Shown here: in pieces, positions 17,823 through 25,661 of the stretch | Numbering within the stretch: the stretch's first letter is position 1 | Layout of the letters: every line of letters begins with the position of its first letter | Source of the DNA: Pseudomonas vranovensis DSM 16006 | GTDB taxonomy: Bacteria; Pseudomonadota; Gammaproteobacteria; Pseudomonadales; Pseudomonadaceae | Assembly (NCBI RefSeq): GCF_000425805.1 | Contig: NZ_AUED01000001.1 | Span: 186,001 to 250,000, forward strand | Direction of reading: 5' to 3' | DNA: 64,000 nt | Program-made: the position numbers and the translations under genes | The notes under the pieces: generated by a model | The model's input: the letters and a program-made list of their open reading frames with translations, nothing else | The model's database searches: none | What the model was told of the DNA's origin: nothing

Positions 17823-18183
17823 GAGCCTGTCTTTTGTAGGTGAACGGTGGGCAGCCGATCTCGTCAGATAAGTTACCCGTCTCTATAAGGACGGATGAGC
17901 AGGGCGAAACCCGTCTGCTTATTTTGAAGAAAATGTATCTAATTCTTACTAAGGCTCTCCTTCAAGGGCAGCCCGTCGCAAATCTTCTCAATCTGTCATC
18001 CATTCCAGTGGGGCAGTCCATGGCCCAAGTGCCCAGGACGCTCCCCTGCGGCTGCCGAAAAGCCCCGCCGATGCAGCCCTTTCGCAAATTGATCGAAAAA
18101 GTTATCCGGTTTGGATTCACGGCTTCGTCGAATTGTAAACGCGTAATTAAAACATAATCATTCTTGTTTATGCATGGGTTGTC
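17823..18183. other. Divergent promoter region between fpvG and the receptor gene
   Basis: 361 bases with no supported gene separating the leftward fpvG operon from the rightward degraded receptor. It is notably more AT-rich near 17925-17955 and 18135-18170 than the flanks, which fits two divergent promoters under iron control. No clear sigma-70 pair could be fixed with confidence. Confidence 0.5.
18150..18168. promoter_or_regulatory. Possible Fur box
   Basis: The segment AACATAATCATTCTTGTTT contains ATAATCATT, the core half of the Fur 19-mer (GATAATGATAATCATTATC), 16 bases before the receptor start. The left half is poor. Suggested because both flanking units are iron-uptake genes. Confidence 0.3.
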
Positions 18184-19443
18184 ATGGGGCTTGCCGCACG
18201 TCGTTTGCGTTCACGGATGTCGCCGTTTTGCCGGAGGGCGCGCTCCCGTTCCGCATCCTGGGTGCTGTTGGGCGTAGTGGGTTTTGCCCCGATGGCCGAA
18301 GCTGCATCGGTAACCGTCAGCATTCCGGCCCAGAGCCTGGTCGGCGCCTTGCGCGCATTTGCTGAGCAGTCGGGCGTGCAGGTGCTGTACGAGCCAAGCC
18401 TGGTGGAAGGCAAGCGTGCAGCAGCGGTGAACGGTGCGATGGAATCCAACGATGCCCTGTCGCGTCTATTGCGCGGCAGCGGCCTGCTTTACCAGGTCGA
18501 CAACGGTACCGTGCTGTTGCTGGCCCCCCCCCCGACGACGCAGCGTTGGAGCTCGGCACTACCAGCATCACCGGCACCGGGCTGGGGCGACCACGCAAGG
18601 CACTGGTGCCTACACCGCAGGGTGTCGATCGGCAAGATGCCCCAGTCGATCAAGGACACCCCGCAGAGCATCCGCGTCATCACCCGGCAACGGATGGAAG
18701 ACCTGCATCTGACCTCCATGAATGACGTGCTCACCCAGACCTCACTGCCTACCAGGGCAGCATGACCAACTCGCGCTACCTGGCGCGCGGGTTCGAGATC
18801 ACTAACGTCCGCCTGGATGGCGGCACGCCGGTAGGGGCAGTGCCTTCGCCGGGAAAGACCTAGACATGACCATCTACGACCATGTGGAGATTCTGCGGGG
18901 TGCCGATGGCCTGTACTCGGGCAACGGCGAACCGGGCGGCAGCGTCAACCTGGTGCGCAAGCGTCCGACCGCGTTCAGTCAGTTTTCGGTGACCCAGTCC
19001 ATCGGCAAGAGTATTGAGTTTGAAGCCAGCGGACGGATTACCGAGCGCCTGGAGCGTACCTTTGGCTACACCTATAACCATAGCCGCAACGTAGCGACCG
19101 CAAGCGGCTCGACCACCGCCACGGCCTTGAGCCTGACGCCCAAGCACCTGGGCAAGGCATTCCTGAGCTACCGCATGCCCGGCGCGCTGGAGAACCTGCG
19201 CGTGGGGGTATCACGACCCAGAGTGCGAGCTACGTCTCGGAAGTTAATCTTGACTTCTCCCAGCCGGGTTTTGCGCTGTGCAACGCCTTTGCCGACTACC
19301 GGCTGAACAATCACTGGAGCGTGGCGCTCAACGGCAACAACCAGACTGACAAGAAGTACTACTCAACCATTGGCAACGCCATGTACGGCAACTTCTACGG
19401 TGACCCGCGCAATATTGTATTGATGCTGCGCGGTACTTACTGA
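18184..19443 (+). pseudogene. Degraded FpvA-type TonB-dependent siderophore receptor
   Basis: Remnant of an outer-membrane receptor normally about 800 residues. Present: a signal region, an STN signalling domain (VSIPAQSLVGALRAFAEQSGVQVLYEPSL), the plug (DTPQSIRVITRQRMEDL; NSRYLARGFEITNVRLDGG; MTIYDHVEILRGADGLYSGNGEPGGSVNLVRKRP) and the C-terminal barrel end (ADYRLNNHWSVALNGNNQTDKKYYSTIGN ending in an aromatic). Most barrel strands, about 350-400 codons, are missing between about 19020 and 19045. Frames also shift around the C9 run near 18526-18535 and near 18757, 18852 and 19210. The STN domain implies a former sigma/anti-sigma partner. Non-functional as written. Confidence 0.85.
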
Positions 19444-19569
19444 GCCGTACCCTGAATAGCCGGAGCGATAGCAGGTCGCCGGCTTGTGCGGGATATCCAT
19501 TTGCTTCAAGTTTTTGCGAGGGCGGCCGATACGTACGACATCCCAAGTACCCATCAGGAAGATCCCTCC

Positions 19570-20019
19570 ATGGCAGGCATCGGTGCCGTAACGCTCAACG
19601 GAAATCCCCTGCAAAGCACCTCTCTGGCCTCCGGTTCGCGGGTTGCGGTCAACGCAGGGCAGCTATCTGCAGAGGCTTCGGACGATAACGTGGTGGTTGA
19701 TCCGTCCAGCTTTCGCAATTCCAAGGCGCAGGCCAGTGGCGCCAGTGATCCGCGGGCCGACTCGGAGCCTGCCCATGTCAAGCAGTTGCGACACATGATC
19801 GAGAAGCTGCATAAGCAGCTGGAAGAACAGCAGAAGCACCTGCAGCAGGTAATGGCCAGCCGGATGGAAGAAACCGCCAAGGCAGCCGCCGTTGCCGCCG
19901 CGCAGTCGGCCGTCGGCGCCACCATGGCGGCGCTGGGCGCGGCCACCGCCGCACTGCTCAAGGCCTTGACCGAGAGCGGTGGCGCAAGCTCAGGTTCGCT
20001 GGTCAGCACCAGCGCCTGA
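19570..20019 (+). CDS. Hypothetical Ala-rich coiled-coil protein
   Basis: A 149-residue protein. N-terminal half is Ser/Asn-rich and probably disordered; HVKQLRHMIEKLHKQLEEQQKHLQQVMASR forms a clear coiled coil near residue 75; the C-terminus is Ala-rich helix (AVAAAQSAVGATMAALGAATAALLKAL). The ATG at 19570 has AGGAAG upstream. I do not recognise it; the layout resembles small secreted or scaffold proteins found singly in pseudomonads. Confidence 0.6.
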   Translation: MAGIGAVTLNGNPLQSTSLASGSRVAVNAGQLSAEASDDNVVVDPSSFRNSKAQASGASDPRADSEPAHVKQLRHMIEKLHKQLEEQQKHLQQVMASRMEETAKAAAVAAAQSAVGATMAALGAATAALLKALTESGGASSGSLVSTSA

Positions 20020-20021
20020 GG

Positions 20022-20957
20022 TCAGTCGACTGTCGGGCGGTTTTGGCTGCGTTCGGACTTGTAGCGCATGGCCACTGCCGGCGCCGGCTTGGCGCTGCCG
20101 GTTTCCAGCCACTGGCGCATCCGGCTGGCATCGGCGAAGTGGGTGTACTTGCCGAAGGCATCGAGAATCACCATGGCCACCGGGCGGTTGTCCATCTTGG
20201 TCAACAGCACCAGGCAGTGGCCGGCTTCATTGGTGAAGCCGGTCTTGGTCAGCTTGATGTCCCAGTTGCTCTTGTTGACCAGATGGTCGGTGTTGCGAAA
20301 GCCCAGGGTGTAGTTGGGCTTGCGGAACGCCACCGTTTTCTCGGGGGTGCTGCTCAGTTCGCTGAGCATCGGGTAATTGCGCGCGGCCAGCAGCAGCTTG
20401 CCCAGGTCTCGGGCTGTGGACACGTTGCTGTGCGACAACCCGGTGGGCTCGACATAACGGGTCTGGCTCATGCCCAGGGCCTTGGCCTTGGCGTTCATTG
20501 CCTTGATAAAGGCGCTATAACCGCCTGGGTAGTTGTGGGCCAGGGTAGAAGCTGCGCGGTTTTCCGACGACATCAGGGTGATCAGCAGCATGTCCTTGCG
20601 GTTCAGTTGGCTACCCAGCCGTACGCGCGAATACACACCTTTCATTTCCTTGTTCTGGGCGATGGTAACCGTGAGCATTTCATCCATGTTCTGCTTGGCG
20701 TCGAGCACCACCATGCCGGTCATCAGCTTGGTCACCGAGGCAATCGGTACCACCCGGTCGGGGTTGTTGGCGTAGAGCACCTTGTTGGTCTGCAGATCGA
20801 TCAACAACGCCGCGCCGGAAGCCAGATGCAACTTGGCAGGATCGCGTTGCACCTGGGCGGGGGGTTGCGCAGCAGCGGCCGTGGGGACAGTCGCGGTACC
20901 CGTGAGCAACAGCAGCAGGCTTAGAATCGAAAGGGAAGTTTTCACGTTGAGGCTCAC
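20022..20957 (-). CDS. pbpG: D-alanyl-D-alanine endopeptidase PbpG (PBP7)
   Basis: A 311-residue low-molecular-weight penicillin-binding protein of the S11 family. Signal peptide ([22 protein letters not shown]), SxxK motif SVTK in [17 protein letters not shown], SxN motif SEN in [10 protein letters not shown] and KTG in [17 protein letters not shown]. It cleaves D-Ala-meso-DAP crosslinks in the periplasm. The last intact host gene before the prophage; the prophage boundary lies within its upstream 120 bases or just beyond. Confidence 0.92.
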   Translation of the reverse strand: MSLNVKTSLSILSLLLLLTGTATVPTAAAAQPPAQVQRDPAKLHLASGAALLIDLQTNKVLYANNPDRVVPIASVTKLMTGMVVLDAKQNMDEMLTVTIAQNKEMKGVYSRVRLGSQLNRKDMLLITLMSSENRAASTLAHNYPGGYSAFIKAMNAKAKALGMSQTRYVEPTGLSHSNVSTARDLGKLLLAARNYPMLSELSSTPEKTVAFRKPNYTLGFRNTDHLVNKSNWDIKLTKTGFTNEAGHCLVLLTKMDNRPVAMVILDAFGKYTHFADASRMRQWLETGSAKPAPAVAMRYKSERSQNRPTVD

Positions 20958-21077
20958 TAAAAGTTGTTATGTCGTTGGCTGTGCAAGGGTTTTCCCCCAA
21001 AAAAACCGCTGCATTCTGGAGTATGGCCGAGTTGCTGTCGATTGCCCTGTATCTGCTGGGGCAAATATGAAAAAGAT

Positions 21078-22271
21078 TTAATCGTGTACCAATTTTGTAC
21101 CAATTAGTTGCATTTCCAGCTTGGACAGTTCGGTCCAATCATTGGCTGAATTCAACCACTTCGCATAGGTCGACAGCAGCACCTGGACAGAGTGCCCGAG
21201 CTGCCCGGCGATGAAGGCTGGATTCATTCCCGACATAAGGCACATGGTGGCATACGTGTGGCGGCAGTTGTATTGGGATCGGGGTGGAATGCCGAGTGCT
21301 TCAACAGCCCGGTTGAAGTGCTGGCCGGGAATTTCCGGCGACTTCATGTGGGGAGAGCTCCCGGAAGGCTGGAAGATAAAGGGTGAGCTGGTGGAGACTC
21401 GCCGCTTATGCTTTGCCCGGTCATCGGCGATCCTGCGAGCTGCTGCAAGTGCCCCCAAGGCCCTGCTATTCAACATCACCGTTCGCGTGTATTTCGTCTT
21501 GGTGCGTTCAACCACCTGGTTCTCCACCACGATCCTGCAAACGTGGGCGGTCTTCTGCTCGAAATCGATCTCATCCCATCGCAGGGCCATAATTTCGCCT
21601 GTCCGCATGCCAGTGTAGAAAGCAAACTCATAGAACGCCGCCACTCCCTGCAGGCACTTGGAGAAGTTGGCGTACATCCAGGCGATCAAGGCGTCGGCTT
21701 CCTCAATCGTGAAGGGCTCGATTTGTTTTCTGACTTTCTGCGGCAGCTGGATTGATGCCGCTGGGTTCCTCTCTACTACCTCGTCATAGACCGCTGCACG
21801 AAACATCGCCTTGACCCGGGCGATAGCAGCGCGCTTGACTGTCGAGCTTTTCCACTCGGTCTCAGCGACCACCTTCCTCAACACCATCGGCGTTACCGCC
21901 GTCATGGGCAGAGCTGCCAAGTACGGCATCCAGTAGTTGTTCATCAAACCCTTGTAGTTCACCCGGGTATCCTTGACGACCTCAAGGCTATCCAGCCAGC
22001 TTTGCGCGTACTCGCCAAAGAGAATCTCGGTGGGCCTGGCCCCGTAACTCGAGTTCGGGAACAGCTCGGCGTACCGCTTTTCGTCCAGTACGCCATGTTT
22101 CGCGAGGCTGACTACCTGAGCGCGTAGATCAGCGGCCGCTTTGACCCCCTTGGCGGTCTGGGGATACGCGAGGGTTTCATTTCGACGCTCGCCATTCCAA
22201 GTGAAACGGATGCGAATTGATTTGCCGATGTACTCGACTCCAGTGGGTAACCCCATTCTCCTTCCAGCCAC
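21078..22271 (-). CDS. int: Prophage tyrosine integrase
   Basis: A 397-residue tyrosine recombinase with an N-terminal arm-binding domain (GVEYIGKSIRIRFTWNGERRNETLAYP, the DUF3596 type), a SAM-like core-binding domain (FGEYAQSWLDSLEVVKDTRVNYKG) and a catalytic domain: Arg in YTGMRTGEIMALRW, Lys in ERTKTKYTRTV, H-x-x-R-like RHTYATMCLMSG, GQLGHSVQVLLSTYAKW with the nucleophile Tyr. The start is a GTG with AGGAGG 8 bases upstream. Its first 160 bases overlap the xis-like gene in another frame. Confidence 0.93.
   Translation of the reverse strand: MAGRRMGLPTGVEYIGKSIRIRFTWNGERRNETLAYPQTAKGVKAAADLRAQVVSLAKHGVLDEKRYAELFPNSSYGARPTEILFGEYAQSWLDSLEVVKDTRVNYKGLMNNYWMPYLAALPMTAVTPMVLRKVVAETEWKSSTVKRAAIARVKAMFRAAVYDEVVERNPAASIQLPQKVRKQIEPFTIEEADALIAWMYANFSKCLQGVAAFYEFAFYTGMRTGEIMALRWDEIDFEQKTAHVCRIVVENQVVERTKTKYTRTVMLNSRALGALAAARRIADDRAKHKRRVSTSSPFIFQPSGSSPHMKSPEIPGQHFNRAVEALGIPPRSQYNCRHTYATMCLMSGMNPAFIAGQLGHSVQVLLSTYAKWLNSANDWTELSKLEMQLIGTKLVHD
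21085..21105. repeat. Tandem 10-bp repeat at integrase end, possible att/arm site
   Basis: TGTACCAATT occurs twice 11 bases apart (21085-21094 and 21096-21105), one helical turn, inside the last codons of int and next to the host boundary. Such spacing suits paired recombinase binding. Which bases form the crossover core cannot be told without attR. Confidence 0.35.
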
Positions 22272-22456
22272 GCTTCATACCTCCTGATGCTGTAGAAAAT
22301 CCTTCCATCGATCTTTTTCCATACCCCCTCGGGGATCACGCCGCGGCTTCGCTTGCCTTCCAGGGCGCGCTTGGTTGTGCCGATCAGTTCCGCCATGCGC
22401 TCCTCTGGAACTTTGTCGGAAACGTGGGCAATGGGCTGCCGTTCTTCGTCTTGCAT
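22112..22456 (-). CDS. Excisionase-like DNA-binding protein
   Basis: A 114-residue protein whose first 65 residues match the phage excisionase/winged-helix pattern: VPEERMAELIGTTKRALEGKRSRGVIPEGVWKKIDGRIFYSIRRYEAWLEG. ATG 22456 has GGAG 6 bases upstream. The C-terminal 50 residues run out of frame over the integrase start and look less constrained (Ser/Pro-rich). Role: directs Int toward excision. The long same-strand overlap suggests int/xis coupling. Confidence 0.75.
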   Translation of the reverse strand: MQDEERQPIAHVSDKVPEERMAELIGTTKRALEGKRSRGVIPEGVWKKIDGRIFYSIRRYEAWLEGEWGYPLESSTSANQFASVSLGMASVEMKPSRIPRPPRGSKRPLIYALR

Positions 22457-22498
22457 GGTTTTCTCCACGCCGCGCATGGCGGCAGAGGTGGGGAGGGG

Positions 22499-23005
22499 TT
22501 AGGCGGCAAGTCTCGGAACCAAAACACCGAGATCCGATAGCTGCTGCAGGGCGATCGCGCACTCATCACCGAACGCGAACATCGCGCTTCCGGCGCCCGA
22601 TCGACCTTTCTTGTGGCTGTTCTCATGGCCTGGGATAAAGGCTATTCGGCCCTTGATGAGCAGAGTTGCCGATGCGCTGGACATGGCTTCCTGAAACCAC
22701 TCGGCATCGGTTCGGCTGAATACCAGTGCAATGCCATTCCCGTGGGCGATCAGCCGACGCATCCAGAAACCGGTGTCGGGGCCGTACGGCGGGTTCATCC
22801 ACACCCGGCCAGCCCAATCTTTCGAGAGCCCGTCATCGAAGACGGTGTATTTCCGCTTCGCTGGTACCGGTGTCACGTAGTCGTGCGGACTGGAGGGGTC
22901 AAGATCGAATTCAACGCCCAGGCGCTCAAAGATCCAGGCCGGGGTGTACCACTCGACGCTCTTGTGCTTTGGCTGCTCCGGGCGAGCGCCAATCATTCCA
23001 GACAT
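22499..23005 (-). CDS. Phage DNA N6-adenine methyltransferase (Dam-like)
   Basis: A 168-residue methyltransferase of the phage Dam family: VEWYTPAWIFERLGVEFDLDPSSP, catalytic NPPYG in WAGRVWMNPPYGPDTGFWMRRL, and ALVFSRTDAEWFQEAM. It should methylate adenine N6, usually to protect phage DNA from host restriction. TGGAG precedes the ATG. The recognition sequence cannot be read. Confidence 0.88.
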   Translation of the reverse strand: MSGMIGARPEQPKHKSVEWYTPAWIFERLGVEFDLDPSSPHDYVTPVPAKRKYTVFDDGLSKDWAGRVWMNPPYGPDTGFWMRRLIAHGNGIALVFSRTDAEWFQEAMSSASATLLIKGRIAFIPGHENSHKKGRSGAGSAMFAFGDECAIALQQLSDLGVLVPRLAA

Positions 23006-23060
23006 GCGCAGTTCTCCATGCCCGCCTACTGGCAGGCTTGAGTTGTTGTAGGGGGAGGGG

Positions 23061-23294
23061 TTACTGAATCTTGCCGGTGACGCGTTCGCGCCAGGTCAGG
23101 CGCCGGGGAAGATGCTCGCGGCTGTCGATCTCGACCACCACATAAGCGCAGCGGTCGAATGGAGCGTCCCGCTGCTGGTTGAGCCAGCAGGCTTCCTTCT
23201 GGGCTTCGTCGTAATTGGTTGCCGAGAGCTGGTGTACGTTGAATCCTTTGCTGTGGACGTTCCAGCCGTGGATCACCGCGATAAACCGACTCAT
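23061..23294 (-). CDS. Small phage protein of unknown function
   Basis: A 77-residue protein (MSRFIAVIHGWNVHSKGFNVHQLSATNYDEAQKEA...) with a mixed alpha-beta look. It starts inside the stop of the 22-codon gene upstream (ATGA), so it belongs to a coupled run of small early genes. No family recognised. Confidence 0.6.
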   Translation of the reverse strand: MSRFIAVIHGWNVHSKGFNVHQLSATNYDEAQKEACWLNQQRDAPFDRCAYVVVEIDSREHLPRRLTWRERVTGKIQ

Positions 23295-23359
23295 GGCCTC
23301 GGCCCCTTCCAGATCATCCAGGCCATGTAGAGCGGGGCGGCGATGGGTAGGAGGATCAT
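23291..23359 (-). CDS. 22-residue single-helix membrane peptide
   Basis: Reads MILLPIAAPLYMAWMIWKG followed by PRP. The start overlaps the stop of the upstream gene by ATGA (23356-23359) and its own stop overlaps the next start by ATGA (23291-23294). Such double coupling is hard to get by chance and argues for real translation. Almost entirely hydrophobic, so a transmembrane micropeptide is likely; a role only as a translational coupler is the alternative. Confidence 0.55.
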   Translation of the reverse strand: MILLPIAAPLYMAWMIWKGPRP

Positions 23360-23943
23360 GCTGCCTCCTCCCGTTCGTGCTTGATCATGTCGATGAATGA
23401 CTGGGGCAGGTCGACGGCCTCGGCCCCCGGCGACCAAGACAACGGCGGACTTTTGCGGATCATCTCGTTGACTAGGTCGAACGCTGCCAACAGCTGGTCA
23501 TCGTTTATCTCGCCATCCTCGGGCAAGTCGTCCATGAAGTGGTCATTGGGGTCTATCTCGCTCGGGTAGTTTGGCGTGCAGAAGACCAGCTTCAGGTCGG
23601 CGAGATCGATCTCGTGATTGAGGATGTGGTCGCGCAGATCCTCCTCATCAAAGAAGTAGCTGTCGCCGTCGAAGTCGGTGATCGGCTCGCCGCCCCAGGT
23701 CCGGCGCGGCATTGCTGCGAATTTGGCAGCGCGGCTTTCGTCGTGGCAGACATCACACCAGCCGTTGGTTCGGTGTATTGGGTGGTCTGGGTTGTTCTTG
23801 CAAATGCGGTGGGTCGAGCCGCAATAGCGGGCCATGTGCTCATCATTCCCCCAGAAGCGGCCATCGGCGGCAACCCAGCCCGTGATGGTTTGAATGCTGG
23901 CGGCCTCGGGAGATTCGTACATCACGACTTTTTCTTCGCGCAT
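23356..23943 (-). CDS. Phage protein with possible zinc-binding cluster
   Basis: A 195-residue acidic protein. Near residue 40-70 it has CGSTHRICKNNPDHP and TNGWCDVCHDESR, a Cys/His cluster fit for one zinc; later DFDGDSYFFDEEDLRDHI and LPEDGEINDDQLLAAFDLV are strongly acidic. No family recognised. AAGGAATC precedes the ATG. Part of the leftward early operon. Confidence 0.65.
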   Translation of the reverse strand: MREEKVVMYESPEAASIQTITGWVAADGRFWGNDEHMARYCGSTHRICKNNPDHPIHRTNGWCDVCHDESRAAKFAAMPRRTWGGEPITDFDGDSYFFDEEDLRDHILNHEIDLADLKLVFCTPNYPSEIDPNDHFMDDLPEDGEINDDQLLAAFDLVNEMIRKSPPLSWSPGAEAVDLPQSFIDMIKHEREEAA

Positions 23944-24024
23944 AGCGATTCCTTGCCGCCATATAGCGGCTGTTCAATAGAGGGGAGAGGGGTTACAGCT
24001 GGGTGGAGTACAAATGTACTCTTG

Positions 24025-24765
24025 TCAGGATTGGCGCTTGGTGGCGGCGATGGCCTTGGCGTACTCGGGAAAGTCAGCCAGCATCCTGTCGACGCCGTCA
24101 CAGTCACCGCCCAAGGCCGTTATGCGGGCGTGGCCTGCCTGAACCGCCATGCGATACCCACAAGTCATCGCCCGCAGTAGCTCGCGCAGCTCCTCAACTT
24201 CCGGATCACGCGCAGCGAACGCCTTGGCACCCTGGTCGGCCATGTCACCGGCGCTGAAGCCGTCGGAGGTTGGTGGGCTGGTGTAGAGCTTGGTCCCGAG
24301 GCGCGGTAGCTTTCCCTGTGCCCATGCGATTTCGTGCAAGGACTCACCGAAAGCCACGACCTCACCCACCGGCTCGCCCTGGAGCTGGGCGGCAAGACGA
24401 ATAGTCGAAGCCTCCAGCAATTGCCGTGCAAGTCCGCACACACCGTTCGGAACGAGGGCGCCCTTTGCGTCCAGAGCGAGAAGGAAATTGATGCTGCTGA
24501 TTAGTGTTGCGTTGTCGCCATCGAACTGGGTGGCTGGCTGGTACTGGACTGCTATCTGTGCAGCGCCTGTGCGCAAATGCTGTCGAGCTTTGGCGTGCGC
24601 CATTTCGTGCTCAGTCGCTTTGCGAACCGAGTAAGGCCAGCCGCTCTCTACCTTGCGGAACACCCATCCGTAGTGGCTCAAGTTCTCGTCGAGCTGGATC
24701 AGGTGCAGGCCGTCATCGCACGAAATCATCTGTTCGGTGTTGCTGGATCGGTTTTCTGTGGGCAT
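24025..24765 (-). CDS. Ead/Ea22-like phage early protein
   Basis: A 246-residue early protein with segments common in lambdoid accessory proteins: GEPVGEVVAFGESLHEIAWAQGKLPRLGTKLYTSPP is the PVGxV...xLYTxPP pattern, followed by a helical C-terminus (VEELRELLRAMTCGYRMAVQAGH). Function unknown. GAGG lies before the ATG. First gene of this block; the next gene is on the opposite strand. Confidence 0.6.
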   Translation of the reverse strand: MPTENRSSNTEQMISCDDGLHLIQLDENLSHYGWVFRKVESGWPYSVRKATEHEMAHAKARQHLRTGAAQIAVQYQPATQFDGDNATLISSINFLLALDAKGALVPNGVCGLARQLLEASTIRLAAQLQGEPVGEVVAFGESLHEIAWAQGKLPRLGTKLYTSPPTSDGFSAGDMADQGAKAFAARDPEVEELRELLRAMTCGYRMAVQAGHARITALGGDCDGVDRMLADFPEYAKAIAATKRQS

Positions 24766-24815
24766 GGGGATACCTCGCCACGTATAGTCATGGCTTTCAA
24801 TTTAGGTGGTCGAAT

Positions 24816-25625
24816 ATGGAAGCGTTACTCGCCTCTGGGGGCACCGCTGCGTTGTTTTCCTTGGCGCTTTGGTTAGCTAGGAACCTTATTGTAACTAGGC
24901 TAACGAAATCAGTTGAACACGAGTATGCTCGGCTGTTGGAAACTTACAAAACAGATCTACGAAGTGCTGAGGAAGAATTCAAAGCAGGGTTGAAAGCGAA
25001 AGAGTTAGAGATTTCTGCGCTCCGCAATGGAGTTCTTGCTGCTGTTTCAAGTCGCCAATTGCTGATGGATAAGAAGCGTCTGGAGGCAGCGGAGGAGATA
25101 TGGGCATCCGTGATGTCACTTGGGACATTTAAATTTGTTTCAGGTTGGATGGCTAATATCAAGTTCGAAGAGGCCGCTAAAGCGGCAAAAACAGACCCAA
25201 ATGTCCGAAGACTTGTCGATGTGTTGGGGGAGCAGATCGATCCTGAAAAAATGAAAGAGAAGCTTGTTCCGTGTCGGGCGAGGCCGTTCGTAACCCCTTT
25301 GCTGTGGGCTTCTTATTCTGCATATTCATCAGTGATGATGCAGGCAGTGATGCAGGCATTTGCAATTAAGCACGGGGTGGATCCAAAGCTAATAACCTCA
25401 GATAAAAGCTCGGAAATCCTTAAGTTGGTTCTTCCGCATCAGTCGGAATATATAGATAAGTATGGGGCTGCCTGTTATCATCATCTAATCGAAGAGATTG
25501 AGCAGAAGATTATTTATGAAATTCACCAAACAATTTCCGGCGCTGAAACTGATGAGGCAGGGATAAAGCAAGCGGCGGCAGTAATTAAAAAGTGCAGTGA
25601 GGTTTCACCTGGCATGACAATTTGA
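24816..25625 (+). CDS. Membrane-anchored coiled-coil moron
   Basis: A 269-residue protein on the strand opposite to its neighbours. One N-terminal hydrophobic helix (LLASGGTAALFSLALWLARNLIV) is followed by a charged coiled coil (HEYARLLETYKTDLRSAEEEFKAGLKAKELEI) and a helical cytoplasmic domain. AT-richer codon use than the flanks. ATG 24816 has AGGTGG upstream; the longer open frame runs over the neighbour's 5' end. I do not recognise the family; position, strand and composition mark it as a late-acquired accessory gene, perhaps for defence or exclusion. Confidence 0.65.
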   Translation: MEALLASGGTAALFSLALWLARNLIVTRLTKSVEHEYARLLETYKTDLRSAEEEFKAGLKAKELEISALRNGVLAAVSSRQLLMDKKRLEAAEEIWASVMSLGTFKFVSGWMANIKFEEAAKAAKTDPNVRRLVDVLGEQIDPEKMKEKLVPCRARPFVTPLLWASYSAYSSVMMQAVMQAFAIKHGVDPKLITSDKSSEILKLVLPHQSEYIDKYGAACYHHLIEEIEQKIIYEIHQTISGAETDEAGIKQAAAVIKKCSEVSPGMTI

Positions 25626-25661
25626 AAAAAACGGAGGGTGCTGGCCGGCAGTGCCGGAGGG

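Noticed and set aside
18521..18540. C9 run in the receptor as a phase-variation switch
   Set aside because: The gene also lacks most of its barrel and has other frameshifts, so switching this run could not restore a receptor.
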